A stretch of DNA of 23,800 nucleotides from a virus: IMG/VR virus record IMGVR_UViG_3300012944_000061, positions 1 through 23,800 of that record. One strand, written 5' to 3'. Numbering within the stretch: the stretch's first letter is position 1; the number at the start of each line of letters is the position of its first letter. Shown here piece after piece: positions 1 to 5,620 of the stretch. Below the pieces are notes generated by a model. The model had not been told where the DNA came from and ran no database searches. It worked only from the letters and a program-made list of their open reading frames with translations. The position numbers and the translations under genes were made by a program.

Positions 1-3
1 ATC

Positions 4-360
4 TTGATAGGGAGGATCGTTCTTCGCATCCTGAAGGATCCAATGGGAGCGGATCAGGGGGTAAAGGGACCGAAAAGGACAACGCCACCGCCTCTAGTTA
101 AGAAGGTAGAAAGGGACAATCGGATGACTCGAGCATTTATTCAGGGAAGAGTTAAAAAGGCGAAAAAACGGACCAAAAAGATGATTGCTGAGGCAATCCG
201 CAATGGGCACACATACATCCAACACGAGGTATATGGTGACATAGCCGCTAAGGCATGGATGGAGATAGGATGGGAGCCATTGTCCGAATCATGGGATAGG
301 GATATCGGTGGGATGAAAGTCACGATCAGGATGCGCGTCCCTTCCGTTCCTTGGGAGTAA
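4..360 (+). CDS. Hypothetical basic protein at window edge
   Basis: Open frame of about 118 codons ending in TAA at 358-360. I do not recognise a family. The middle is very basic (KKAKKRTKKM), followed by a mixed C-terminal half ending in VPSVPWE. The start is uncertain: TTG at 4, ATG at 43 (preceded by GAAGGA) and ATG at 124 (preceded by AAAGGG) are all possible, and the frame is open to the window edge, so it may begin upstream. It runs in the same direction as the small genes to its right. Function unknown; it could be a small DNA- or RNA-binding protein judging only by charge. Confidence 0.5.
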   Translation: MIGRIVLRILKDPMGADQGVKGPKRTTPPPLVKKVERDNRMTRAFIQGRVKKAKKRTKKMIAEAIRNGHTYIQHEVYGDIAAKAWMEIGWEPLSESWDRDIGGMKVTIRMRVPSVPWE

Positions 361-668
361 AGGGTCCGGTTTGGAGATAAGGGCCTGAGAGCGATTTTAA
401 GGGGGTAAGGGTGACGCTCAATGCCAGCATAATCAAAGGGGATCGCTTGCCGTGGCGTCGATGCTAGACGCTTTAAAGGGGCGATTGACCGTAGCATGAT
501 CCTTTGGATGGGGTGGGGTGATCGCATGCGCGTAATCCGATCTTGCTCCTACGGGCATCTCAGAGCCGCCAAGGAGCATCCCCTCGCGCGGGCGCGTGCT
601 TGATGCAGGGGTGATGATGGCATTGTAATAGCAGTTTAGGAGGTGGCGCTAGGGTGCCGGTATTTGCC
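361..668. other. Non-coding stretch, no gene seen
   Basis: About 300 bases between the edge gene and the promoter at 669. I see no open frame with a convincing ribosome-binding site. It holds purine-rich runs and one TAGCAT hexamer (492-497) resembling the -10 boxes further right, but without a matching -35 at the proper distance. An AGGAGG at about 638-643 precedes a GTG at 654, which would give an N-terminally extended version of the next gene; I do not favour it. Confidence 0.4.
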
Positions 669-697
669 TTGACGGGATGGGCAGGGGGGGATAAGGT
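669..697 (+). promoter_or_regulatory. Sigma70-type promoter for the 756 gene
   Basis: TTGACG at 669-674, a 17-nt spacer, then TAAGGT at 692-697. Transcription would start near 704, leaving about 50 nt of leader before the ATG at 756, which has AAGGGG as its ribosome-binding site. This supports the 756 start over the upstream GTG at 654, whose frame runs through the promoter. Confidence 0.6.
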
Positions 698-755
698 TAT
701 GGCATTGATCGATCGCACACCGCGACCGACGATCACATCCAAAGGGGATGACGAC

Positions 756-1088
756 ATGACCGCAACGATGACGACCGCCCAGCTCGCCGAGGCGCTCGAC
801 ACCACCCCACGCGAACTGCGCAAGTTCCTCCGCGCCGACGCGAAGACGAAGGGGACGACCGACACCCTTCCGGGCAAGGGTTCGCGATACGCCCTTCCGG
901 GTACGAAGTCCGCGATCGCCTCCGCGAAGAAGCGATTCATCGCATGGTCCGCACAGCAGGACGAGGCCCGCAAGGCTCGCAACGAGGCCAAGGTGCTCGA
1001 GGACACCGTTCCCGACGTCGAGGACGAGACCGACACCGAGCCCACCGATGCCGAACTCGACGAGGTCGACGAAGAGGTCGAGGACTGA
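756..1088 (+). CDS. HTH DNA-binding-like protein with acidic tail
   Basis: 110-aa protein. Residues about 5-25 (TTAQLAEALDTTPRELRKFL) look like a helix-turn-helix start, followed by a basic GKGSRYALP segment and a helix KKRFIAWSAQQDEARKARNEAK. The last 30 residues are almost all D/E/T. I recall small actinophage proteins with this arrangement (AQLAE...LRKFLR...GKGxRY) and infer a DNA- or nucleoid-binding role. The ATG at 756 has AAGGGG 8 nt upstream. Codons are markedly G/C-ending (CTCGCCGAGGCGCTCGAC), unlike neighbours. The gene is monocistronic: own promoter at 669-697 and terminator at 1103-1122. High expression or recent acquisition would both fit. Confidence 0.75.
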   Translation: MTATMTTAQLAEALDTTPRELRKFLRADAKTKGTTDTLPGKGSRYALPGTKSAIASAKKRFIAWSAQQDEARKARNEAKVLEDTVPDVEDETDTEPTDAELDEVDEEVED

Positions 1089-1102
1089 CATACCCATCCA
1101 GG

Positions 1103-1122
1103 ATCCCCCTTCGGGGGGATTT
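1103..1122 (+). terminator. Rho-independent terminator with TTCG loop
   Basis: Perfect 7-bp stem ATCCCCC (1103-1109), TTCG tetraloop (1110-1113), GGGGGAT (1114-1120), followed by a short T tract. It lies 15 nt after the stop of the 756 gene, as expected for an intrinsic terminator. The U tract is short. Confidence 0.7.
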
Positions 1123-1251
1123 CTGGTGTGTCTGTGACATATTGGTGTAAACGGACATGCGCCTGAGAAGTGTTGTGTGGAAGATCATTTATGAGGGCGA
1201 ATGCTAGCATAAGGAGAGGGCACGATCGGTCGCAAACTCGTGCTCAGCGCC

Positions 1252-1281
1252 TTGACTCTGAGGGGGTTGGTCTGATAGCAT
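1252..1281 (+). promoter_or_regulatory. Promoter for leaderless 1288 gene
   Basis: TTGACT at 1252-1257, 18-nt spacer, TAGCAT at 1276-1281, then exactly six bases and the ATG at 1288. The predicted transcription start falls on the ATG, and there is no Shine-Dalgarno sequence, so the mRNA should be leaderless. The same TAGCAT-NN-ATGCATG arrangement recurs at 1641-1655. Confidence 0.65.
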
Positions 1282-1287
1282 AGATGC

Positions 1288-1527
1288 ATGACAACGACGA
1301 TGATTGATGCTGACGCCCTACTCGCGACTCTGCTTGACTGCGACGACGAACTTGACATCGATCAACTTGATCTTACCATCTTGATCTCGCACCATCTTGC
1401 TGAAACGATCAATGACGATGCCGCCAAAAACTTCTTGCTCTCATATGACTGCTGCCCAATCCATCACTGCGACATCGAAATCTGCCGCGACGACAACGAT
1501 CTCGAATGCATCCAATTTCGCAACTAA
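1288..1527 (+). CDS. Small acidic protein, leaderless
   Basis: 79-aa strongly acidic protein (many D/E, for example DCDDELDIDQLDL near residues 17-29) with a C-terminal Cys/His group CCPIHHCDIEIC at about 55-66. No family recognised. The ATG lies 6 nt after a TAGCAT -10 box and has no ribosome-binding site, so translation from a leaderless transcript is inferred. Cys/His spacing might bind a metal. It is followed by a tiny ORF at 1548 and the secreted-protein gene at 1689. Confidence 0.6.
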   Translation: MTTTMIDADALLATLLDCDDELDIDQLDLTILISHHLAETINDDAAKNFLLSYDCCPIHHCDIEICRDDNDLECIQFRN

Positions 1528-1547
1528 TCCCGAAAGGGGGGGGAATC

Positions 1548-1643
1548 ATGACAACCATCCGCAACTACATGCTGCATCGCAAGATGAGATTGATCATCCG
1601 TCGCCATGCATGGATCCTTGACACGGAGTTGCAGACGCGGTAG
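1548..1643 (+). CDS. Tiny basic peptide ORF, 31 aa
   Basis: ATG at 1548 preceded by a very purine-rich AAAGGGGGGGGAATC, giving a 31-residue peptide rich in Arg, Lys and His (HRKMRLIIRRH) that ends at TAG 1641-1643, inside the -10 box of the next promoter. The strong ribosome-binding site is the main support. Function unknown; it could instead be an unused reading frame in an intergenic region. Confidence 0.35.
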   Translation: MTTIRNYMLHRKMRLIIRRHAWILDTELQTR

Positions 1644-1646
1644 CAT
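1618..1646 (+). promoter_or_regulatory. Consensus promoter TTGACA-17-TAGCAT
   Basis: TTGACA (1618-1623), 17-nt spacer, TAGCAT (1641-1646), then six bases and ATG at 1653. The geometry matches the 1288 promoter and two leftward promoters in this window. The ATG at 1653 is in frame with, and 12 codons upstream of, the SD-preceded ATG at 1689. Confidence 0.7.
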
Positions 1647-1688
1647 TAATGCATGCTCAATCACTCGACACCCCAAGGAGGGGACATC

Positions 1689-1976
1689 ATGACCCGCTTT
1701 CTGCTCATCATCACCGCATTGATTCTCGCGGGGGTCACTGCGATCACTCTGACTGCTGACTCGCCGCATCACCACACCATCACTCCCATGCCTGCACCCT
1801 CACCATCGACCTCGACAATCACTCACGGGGATTATACTCCGGGCAAGGCGGGGGACCCTGGGGTGGACTTGCCGGGGATTGCGACTGCTACTCCTGGTCA
1901 GGTCTGGATATCTGCTGGCCCCGGGGATAATGTATGCCGCGCTCCTGGGGACTGCGGATATGGGGATAACAACTGA
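1689..1976 (+). CDS. Small secreted or membrane-anchored protein
   Basis: 95 aa from ATG 1689, which follows AAGGAGGGGACATC, a strong ribosome-binding site. Residues 1-22 (MTRFLLIITALILAGVTAIT) form a typical signal peptide or single membrane anchor; the rest is Pro/Ser/Thr/Gly-rich and ends with a paired-Cys motif CRAPGDCGYGDN. An in-frame upstream ATG at 1653 sits 6 nt after the -10 box and would add 12 residues (leaderless start), burying the signal peptide. No family recognised. A role at the cell surface, such as superinfection exclusion, is possible but only a guess from topology. Confidence 0.55.
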   Translation: MTRFLLIITALILAGVTAITLTADSPHHHTITPMPAPSPSTSTITHGDYTPGKAGDPGVDLPGIATATPGQVWISAGPGDNVCRAPGDCGYGDNN

Positions 1977-2448
1977 CTGACCTTCTATCCCCATCTTATG
2001 GTGGGGATAAGAAGTGTGTATATGCCGGGGGTATATAGGCGGGGGGTATATACCTATGCCTATGCAGGCAGGATGCATCCTAATGATGGATGGATATGCG
2101 CGGGGCAATGATGCATTGATCATATCCTAATCGATGAGGGAATGATCTGGATATGATAGGTGCATATCCCCGCGTCAATCAAGAGGCGCATATGCATGGG
2201 GATATAACAATAAGACAATGCATAGGGGGAGGGGATAGTGGAGGATAGATCTGTAGATGTTCTATCTTAAATTTAAATCGGTTACTATCTTGTTCTTTCT
2301 TTGTTAATTCTTGGTTACTTTGTGTGATGAAGGAAGGAAGTAATGTGTCCGATATGAACCCCCCCGGGTGGTTTAAGGAGGGGAGAAAGTCACCGTGCGT
2401 AACAGACCATTCCACGCGCTTACTGTAGCAACTTTTTGAAAACATTAA
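1977..2448. other. Convergent intergenic region with GGGGATA heptamers
   Basis: No convincing gene between the convergent operons. GGGGATA occurs at 1923-1929, 1962-1968, 2003-2009, 2198-2204 and 2231-2237, and its reverse complement at 1986-1992 and 2165-2171; GGGGTATA variants lie near 2027 and 2043, and ATGCAT/GCATAT motifs are frequent. The right part (2260-2340) is A/T-rich. A CCCGGG-centred inverted repeat lies near 2357-2373. Possible roles are transcription termination, a protein-binding array or an origin; none is shown. Confidence 0.4.
1982..2014. terminator. Strong hairpin after the 1689 gene
   Basis: ATCCCCA (1987-1993) pairs perfectly with TGGGGAT (2002-2008), extended by CTTCT (1982-1986) against AAGAAG (2009-2014) with one bulge. 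It lies 5 nt after the stop of the secreted-protein gene. There is no U tract on either strand, so it is either a U-less terminator or part of the heptamer-repeat structure around it. Confidence 0.45.
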
Positions 2449-2730
2449 CTACGATACTACCTCAAACGCATGAAATACTAGATCATGCTCCGGATTGAAG
2501 AAAGTATTAATAAACTTAAGTTCATCTATTCCATAATTCCACTCATACCCAGTACCTGTTACAAGGAACTGCCTAGATTCTGCTTTCCCGCCATTCATTC
2601 CTTTCACCATTACCCACAATTTAAGACCTCTTCCCTGAGTATCTACGCGTAATGCTTGAGAACCCATGGGCAACTTAACTATATTGAGTGTGAATGAAGC
2701 TGGCTGCAGGTCATACTTGAGAACTATCAT
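2449..2730 (-). CDS. DUF7352-like small phage protein
   Basis: 93 aa. The order of an N-terminal strand, a KLPMGSQALRV segment (about 19-29), LKLWVMV (36-42), a GTGYEW turn (59-64), and a C-terminal FHAFEVV matches the small phage family I know as DUF7352 (lP.ga..l.v...g..LW......f.v.gTG......H.fe). Role unknown. It is the last gene of the leftward operon; its ATG is 1 nt past the TAA of the 2732 gene. Confidence 0.7.
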   Translation of the reverse strand: MIVLKYDLQPASFTLNIVKLPMGSQALRVDTQGRGLKLWVMVKGMNGGKAESRQFLVTGTGYEWNYGIDELKFINTFFNPEHDLVFHAFEVVS

Positions 2731-2731
2731 G

Positions 2732-2959
2732 TTACTTTAACAACCTCTTTCGTTTCTTGGGGCTTTTGATTTCTACTCGCTCTGCCACCGTTACCCAGTA
2801 CTTTAACTTATTGCGCAGGATAGGGGCACATAGTATTACGACCCCGTCTTCTACTACAAAACCCGCACATAAGTAGTTGGTCTTTACTTGGTACAGACCG
2901 TCCGTCAACTTCATAGTTGACTTTGCGGTATCGGGCTTTGTTCTTATATTCCGACTCAT
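2732..2959 (-). CDS. Small conserved-type phage protein (CAGFVV...CAPILR)
   Basis: 75 aa. The segment LYQVKTNYLCAGFVVEDG (about 22-39) followed by CAPILRNKLKYW is the signature of a short protein I recall from many actinophages; function unknown. ATG at 2959 has GAGGATCA upstream; an internal Met at codon 16 (2914) would start right at the conserved part. It overlaps the end of the 2808 gene out of phase by 152 nt (107 nt if it starts at 2914), unusual for this otherwise neatly packed operon. Confidence 0.7.
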   Translation of the reverse strand: MSRNIRTKPDTAKSTMKLTDGLYQVKTNYLCAGFVVEDGVVILCAPILRNKLKYWVTVAERVEIKSPKKRKRLLK

Positions 2960-3185
2960 TGATCCTCACCAGGAGACCATGATACACTAACTCGGAGATT
3001 ATCGACGATACGAAACCGGGTGATGTCCACCATTGTTCTCTAGTAAATCTTCCCCATACTTCACCGGGGCTGAATTCCTCTCCCTCTCCGATGCTTTCTA
3101 TAATTTCGATGACGCCCTCGAGAGTATCCCAGTGTCTTTTAGATGTGTGTGGGCAGATAGTGATTACGTTCTTGGTCTTAACCAT
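2808..3185 (-). CDS. Winged-helix-like protein with overlapping tail
   Basis: 125 aa. Residues about 20-85 read like a winged helix: LEGVIEIIESIGEGEEFSPGEVW, then a recognition-type helix SPGFVSSIISELVYHGLLVRI and a RYRKV strand. After that the C-terminus (VNYEVDG...MCPYPAQ) lies entirely over the 2732 gene in another frame and may be a read-through after loss of the natural stop. Its start overlaps the 3178 gene by 8 nt. A DNA-binding role is inferred from the fold-like pattern only. Confidence 0.6.
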   Translation of the reverse strand: MVKTKNVITICPHTSKRHWDTLEGVIEIIESIGEGEEFSPGEVWGRFTREQWWTSPGFVSSIISELVYHGLLVRINESEYKNKARYRKVNYEVDGRSVPSKDQLLMCGFCSRRRGRNTMCPYPAQ

Positions 3186-3354
3186 CTGTTGTCTCTATAT
3201 TAATCCATCGAGCAAAAACTTTGGCGTCTCTGATAATCTTGTCTGAGGCTATTACATTAGCTCCTACTGGCCGTTGGCTGTTGTTAAATGCTATACTCTG
3301 AGCTAATGCCTCGAGGCGTATGCGTTCACTGCGATCGAGCTTGTCTTCTATCAT
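3178..3354 (-). CDS. Small helical phage protein, 58 aa
   Basis: A 58-aa frame from ATG 3354 to TAA 3178-3180 with mostly helical composition: DRSERIRLEALAQSIAF, then VIASDKIIRDAKVFARWI. The layout (R..aL..A... then ..A..F..W) resembles very short proteins common in actinophages. It overlaps the upstream gene by 29 nt and the downstream gene by 8 nt, consistent with translational coupling. Function unknown. Confidence 0.6.
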   Translation of the reverse strand: MIEDKLDRSERIRLEALAQSIAFNNSQRPVGANVIASDKIIRDAKVFARWINIETTDG

Positions 3355-3556
3355 CTACTTGCTCCTCTGTGAATGTTGCTTTTGTCGTGTACAGATGCTT
3401 GGCTTTGCTGATATCGTTCAGGGGTGTCATTATTACGTGTGAGTATCCTTCCTGCTTGGCTTTACGGCACGCATCGCAGAGAAAGTCTTCTTGGGTGGGT
3501 TCACGATCACAGGGTATATTTCCATCGAAGGCTTGAACATCGCACTGGCACTTCAT
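3326..3556 (-). CDS. Cys-rich, probable zinc-binding small protein
   Basis: 76 aa from ATG 3556, chosen because it overlaps the upstream TGA as ATGA and follows GGAAGGTGG; an in-frame GTG at 3568 is possible. Cysteines C3, C5, C16 and the pair CDAC (about 27-30) suggest a zinc knuckle, then an acidic/basic mixed helix to the C-terminus. Pattern C.C...C...C..C is seen in many phage accessory proteins. No specific function assigned. Confidence 0.6.
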   Translation of the reverse strand: MKCQCDVQAFDGNIPCDREPTQEDFLCDACRKAKQEGYSHVIMTPLNDISKAKHLYTTKATFTEEQVDDRRQARSQ

Positions 3557-3912
3557 ACTGATATCCACCTTCCGTGGGTAATAAAGCCATGATCACCGCA
3601 GTCGCAGAGTATTGATGGCTGTAGTGTCAGAGGGTCTCTGCTGAGTAATTGCCAGACGGCTGTGAGTGAACCATCGGCTTTGGTGTGGCGGTGTTTTTGG
3701 GCGGCTTCGATGTCGTATAAAACACTGCCGGCATGCCACAGGTCTGTGTGTGGGGCCTTGTGAAATATGTTAAGACCGATCTCTGTGCCTTTGCGACTAA
3801 TGCCGTTAGTATATTTTCTGATAAAGTGATCGAGGCCTATATCTGTCCCTCCGTGGGCTAGGCGTGATAGCCATTGCTGGTATGATGGCGAGGTGTCTAG
3901 GACATTAGCCAC
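3553..3912 (-). CDS. Hypothetical phage protein, DUF6527-like ending
   Basis: 119 aa with a GTG start at 3912 (AGGA 6 nt upstream) overlapping the previous gene by 8 nt. The C-terminal third (LTLQPSILCDCGDHGFITHGRW) resembles the PS...C..C..HGFI..G ending of a widespread phage protein family (DUF6527-type); the match is from memory and weak. The N-terminal part contains two related segments, DIGLDHFIRK and EIGLNIFHKA, about 20 residues apart. Function unknown. Confidence 0.55.
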   Translation of the reverse strand: MANVLDTSPSYQQWLSRLAHGGTDIGLDHFIRKYTNGISRKGTEIGLNIFHKAPHTDLWHAGSVLYDIEAAQKHRHTKADGSLTAVWQLLSRDPLTLQPSILCDCGDHGFITHGRWISV

Positions 3913-4186
3913 TAGTATTCCTGAACTTTAGCTGATACGGGAGCTGTAGCCAGTAGTCAATCTTATGCAAAACTGCTTCCAGATCTTCTAGATCTGGATC
4001 TTCTAGAACTAGACTAATTGCCATACTCTCATATTCTGCTGTGAGTCTGAGCTCTGGCTTGAGTTCTCCTACCTGATGATTCTGCTGATCTCTAAGTCGG
4101 AGCTCTGAGATTAACTGATCCTTCATCCAGTCATCGTAGCTTTTCATGGTACCATCTGGGTTGAGAGTTCCGTCATTCTCTTGCAT
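3905..4186 (-). CDS. Hypothetical acidic protein with LED repeat
   Basis: 93 aa, acidic, predicted mainly helical, no family recognised. Near residues 60-73 it carries a short internal duplication, LEDPDLEDLE, encoded by two GATCTTCTAGA copies 15 nt apart on the + strand (3982-3992 and 3997-4007). The ATG at 4186 follows the stop of the 4188 gene by one nt on the coding strand. Cotranscribed with its neighbours. Confidence 0.55.
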   Translation of the reverse strand: MQENDGTLNPDGTMKSYDDWMKDQLISELRLRDQQNHQVGELKPELRLTAEYESMAISLVLEDPDLEDLEAVLHKIDYWLQLPYQLKFRNTSG

Positions 4187-4187
4187 G

Positions 4188-4418
4188 CTACTTATCCAAT
4201 CTATGGTTTTCCATCCAGGCTTTTACCTGGGGGTCTTCGGTCCAGTCGGTACTCCAGCGGGGGGTGTCAAAGCCTCGCTCGAGGGCATGATCTACTTCTA
4301 TGGGGTGTCCTCGACGTAGTTCACATCGGCCCCAGATATTGCTGTCTTGTCTCGGTTCACGGACAGCCCGGCATTGTTGCCAGGGCCATCTAGCCCACCC
4401 CAGTTCTTGCTCTTTCAT
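4188..4418 (-). CDS. Small Trp/Cys-rich phage protein
   Basis: 76 aa from ATG 4418, chosen for its ATGA overlap with the upstream gene; an in-frame ATG at 4430 would add four residues. The segment GWARWPWQQC, then CELRRGHPIEVDHALERGFDTPRWSTDW contains C, C, H and H in metal-binding-like spacing and a W-rich end. I recall similar short sequences (RGH...HA.ERGFDTPRWS) in other actinophages, without known function. Confidence 0.6.
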   Translation of the reverse strand: MKEQELGWARWPWQQCRAVREPRQDSNIWGRCELRRGHPIEVDHALERGFDTPRWSTDWTEDPQVKAWMENHRLDK

Positions 4419-4705
4419 CGAGCCATCCATTCCATGAGGTTACGGGCCCTATCTTGCCACAGGTAAAACTCTGCTCGGCTTTCTTGAGCATGACGACCCG
4501 GCTCGTTGGTGAAGAGACTATCCAGCGTTAATCCTCGGCGGGGGTCACACAGGGCGAACAGCTTACGGGCTAGATCAATCTCTGTGATGGGTCTATCCCA
4601 CGAGATCTTTAGGTTAGAGGCTCCTCTGTCAGAGGTTGATCGAGACTGGTCTCTGAGGGGCTCGGTCCTCTCGAACTCCGCGCCAACATCCGCTCGTTCT
4701 CCCAT
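4415..4705 (-). CDS. Hypothetical protein overlapping its upstream neighbour
   Basis: 96 aa if started at ATG 4705. The C-terminal two-thirds (IDLARKLFALCDPRRGLTLDSLF...RARNLMEWMAR) looks like a genuine helical protein. The first 32 residues lie out of phase over the end of the 4609 gene (97-nt overlap) and are low-complexity in character. I found no in-frame ATG, GTG or TTG after the overlap, so either the long overlap is real or the two frames were one gene or are joined by frameshifting. Confidence 0.5.
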   Translation of the reverse strand: MGERADVGAEFERTEPLRDQSRSTSDRGASNLKISWDRPITEIDLARKLFALCDPRRGLTLDSLFTNEPGRHAQESRAEFYLWQDRARNLMEWMAR

Positions 4706-4881
4706 TTCTCTTGCAGCTCCTTAGCTTCTGCTAGATGAACATATAATCTATAGACATTCATGGTAGCGACGTAAAGTTGGGCATCTAAGTGATTCTCAAA
4801 ACTAGCTACTCTAATGTCTGAGTGCTTGGGTAGGCGGTCTGGCTGTAAGAAGACTGTGCGGCCTATGGCTCTGAGCTTCAT
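4609..4881 (-). CDS. Hypothetical small protein
   Basis: 90 aa, ATG at 4881 overlapping the upstream TGA (ATGA). N-terminal half has alternating hydrophobic residues (LRAIGRTVFLQPDRL) followed by a helix DAQLYVATMNVYRLYVHLAEAKELQEKWENE, then a Ser/Pro/Thr tail over which the 4415 gene begins in another frame. No family recognised. Confidence 0.55.
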   Translation of the reverse strand: MKLRAIGRTVFLQPDRLPKHSDIRVASFENHLDAQLYVATMNVYRLYVHLAEAKELQEKWENERMLARSSRGPSPSETSLDQPLTEEPLT

Positions 4882-5204
4882 GACCAGCTTCTTGTCAAGT
4901 TGCGGATGCGGTTGGCAGAATCTTCATAACCAGCCATACGTCCTCGAGCATTGCTGTTATTGCTACCGTAGGTTGTTTCTCTGATCCTATCTCTGACCGC
5001 TAGGAGATGATCCGGTAGCTCCACTATCACTGACTCTCTATCCTTGATGAATGCTAGCAAAGCCTGGGCAACATCGCGGGCTTTACCCTCTTGGAAAACT
5101 CCGGTGTTTTCCATGGATTCCCAGCAAACTGAGGCCGCTCCGACAGCCTGATACACAGCAGACTCTAGACTAAGGCTGCCATCATCTTCTTTATGAAACT
5201 CCAC
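4878..5204 (-). CDS. Hypothetical helical phage protein
   Basis: 108 aa, GTG start at 5204 with AGGAGGTCC upstream, overlapping the end of the HTH gene by 14 nt. Composition is helical with acidic N-terminus (MEFHKEDDGS) and a central ALLAFIKDRE segment; the tail is basic (NRIRNLTRSW). No recognised domain. Translationally coupled to the regulator gene upstream. Confidence 0.55.
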   Translation of the reverse strand: MEFHKEDDGSLSLESAVYQAVGAASVCWESMENTGVFQEGKARDVAQALLAFIKDRESVIVELPDHLLAVRDRIRETTYGSNNSNARGRMAGYEDSANRIRNLTRSWS

Positions 5205-5469
5205 CTTGGACCTCCTGTTGGACTAGCGTCGGGTTCGATTCGTTGGTGTGGGCGGTGATTTCCCACGTGATGCCGAGCTCTTGAGAGAGCTTTTGGATAG
5301 CCCAGAATGTGAGGATAGTGTGCCCGCGCAGCAATAATTGTGCGCCCCTGCCTGACAATCCTAGGGTCTTCCCCAGGTCTTCCGTTGACTTGCCTTGCAG
5401 TGATGCGTGACGCCTAATGGCTTCTAGGAAAACTGCCTTGACGTCGTCGGCTACAAACTGACTATTCAT
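5191..5469 (-). CDS. HTH (Cro/C1-like) regulator candidate
   Basis: 92 aa from ATG 5469 with AAGGAG 6 nt upstream; a longer in-frame start at 5547 would run through the preceding gene and is not favoured. Residues 29-51 (TEDLGKTLGLSGRGAQLLLRG) fit a Cro/C1-type helix-turn-helix: D-LG--LGLS-----LL-G, followed by IQKLSQELGI, the usual closing helix. A DNA-binding regulator of phage genes is inferred. It overlaps the upstream 52-aa gene by 8 nt and belongs to the leftward operon. Confidence 0.7.
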   Translation of the reverse strand: MNSQFVADDVKAVFLEAIRRHASLQGKSTEDLGKTLGLSGRGAQLLLRGHTILTFWAIQKLSQELGITWEITAHTNESNPTLVQQEVQGGVS

Positions 5470-5620
5470 TGCTCTCCTTAAGGGAGAAAATAAGGGTTTG
5501 GATGAAGATAGGTACTTCCTTGACGAGAAACTCGCGGTCATCCACACCGAGGTGGGCTAGCTTGGAGGTCACGTCCTTGGGGGTTACGTGAGATTTCTTG
5601 GCGATTTGGCTGCAGTTCAT
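5462..5620 (-). CDS. 52-aa protein with IF2_N/HTH-like motif
   Basis: ATG 5620 is preferred over 5650 because it overlaps the upstream TGA as ATGA and has GGGGAG 8 nt upstream. Residues 4-27 (SQIAKKSHVTPKDVTSKLAHL) resemble the short N-terminal helix-turn-helix-like repeat of IF-2 (AKE-GVS-KEL---L--LG). The rest is a hydrophobic helix VPIFIQTLIFSL. It sits between a membrane protein and an HTH regulator. Function unknown; nucleic acid binding possible. Confidence 0.55.
   Translation of the reverse strand: MNCSQIAKKSHVTPKDVTSKLAHLGVDDREFLVKEVPIFIQTLIFSLKESNE

Noticed and set aside
654-755. N-terminal extension of the HTH gene from GTG 654
   Set aside because: Although AGGAGG lies upstream, the extension would be encoded across the TTGACG-17-TAAGGT promoter and lacks family-like residues; ATG 756 with AAGGGG is preferred.
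944-1150. Plus-strand Arg-rich 68-aa frame
   Set aside because: Out-of-frame reading of the acidic tail of the 756 gene, running through its terminator.
560-1210. Long minus-strand frames (216, 153 and 83 aa) over the 756 gene
   Set aside because: They arise from the GC-rich third positions of the 756 gene; they are Ser/Arg-rich low-complexity shadows without ribosome-binding sites, and they cross the promoter and terminator.
2179-2445. Minus-strand 88-aa frame after the DUF7352-like gene
   Set aside because: No ribosome-binding site, no recognisable protein character, passes through A/T-rich and heptamer-repeat DNA; treated as intergenic.
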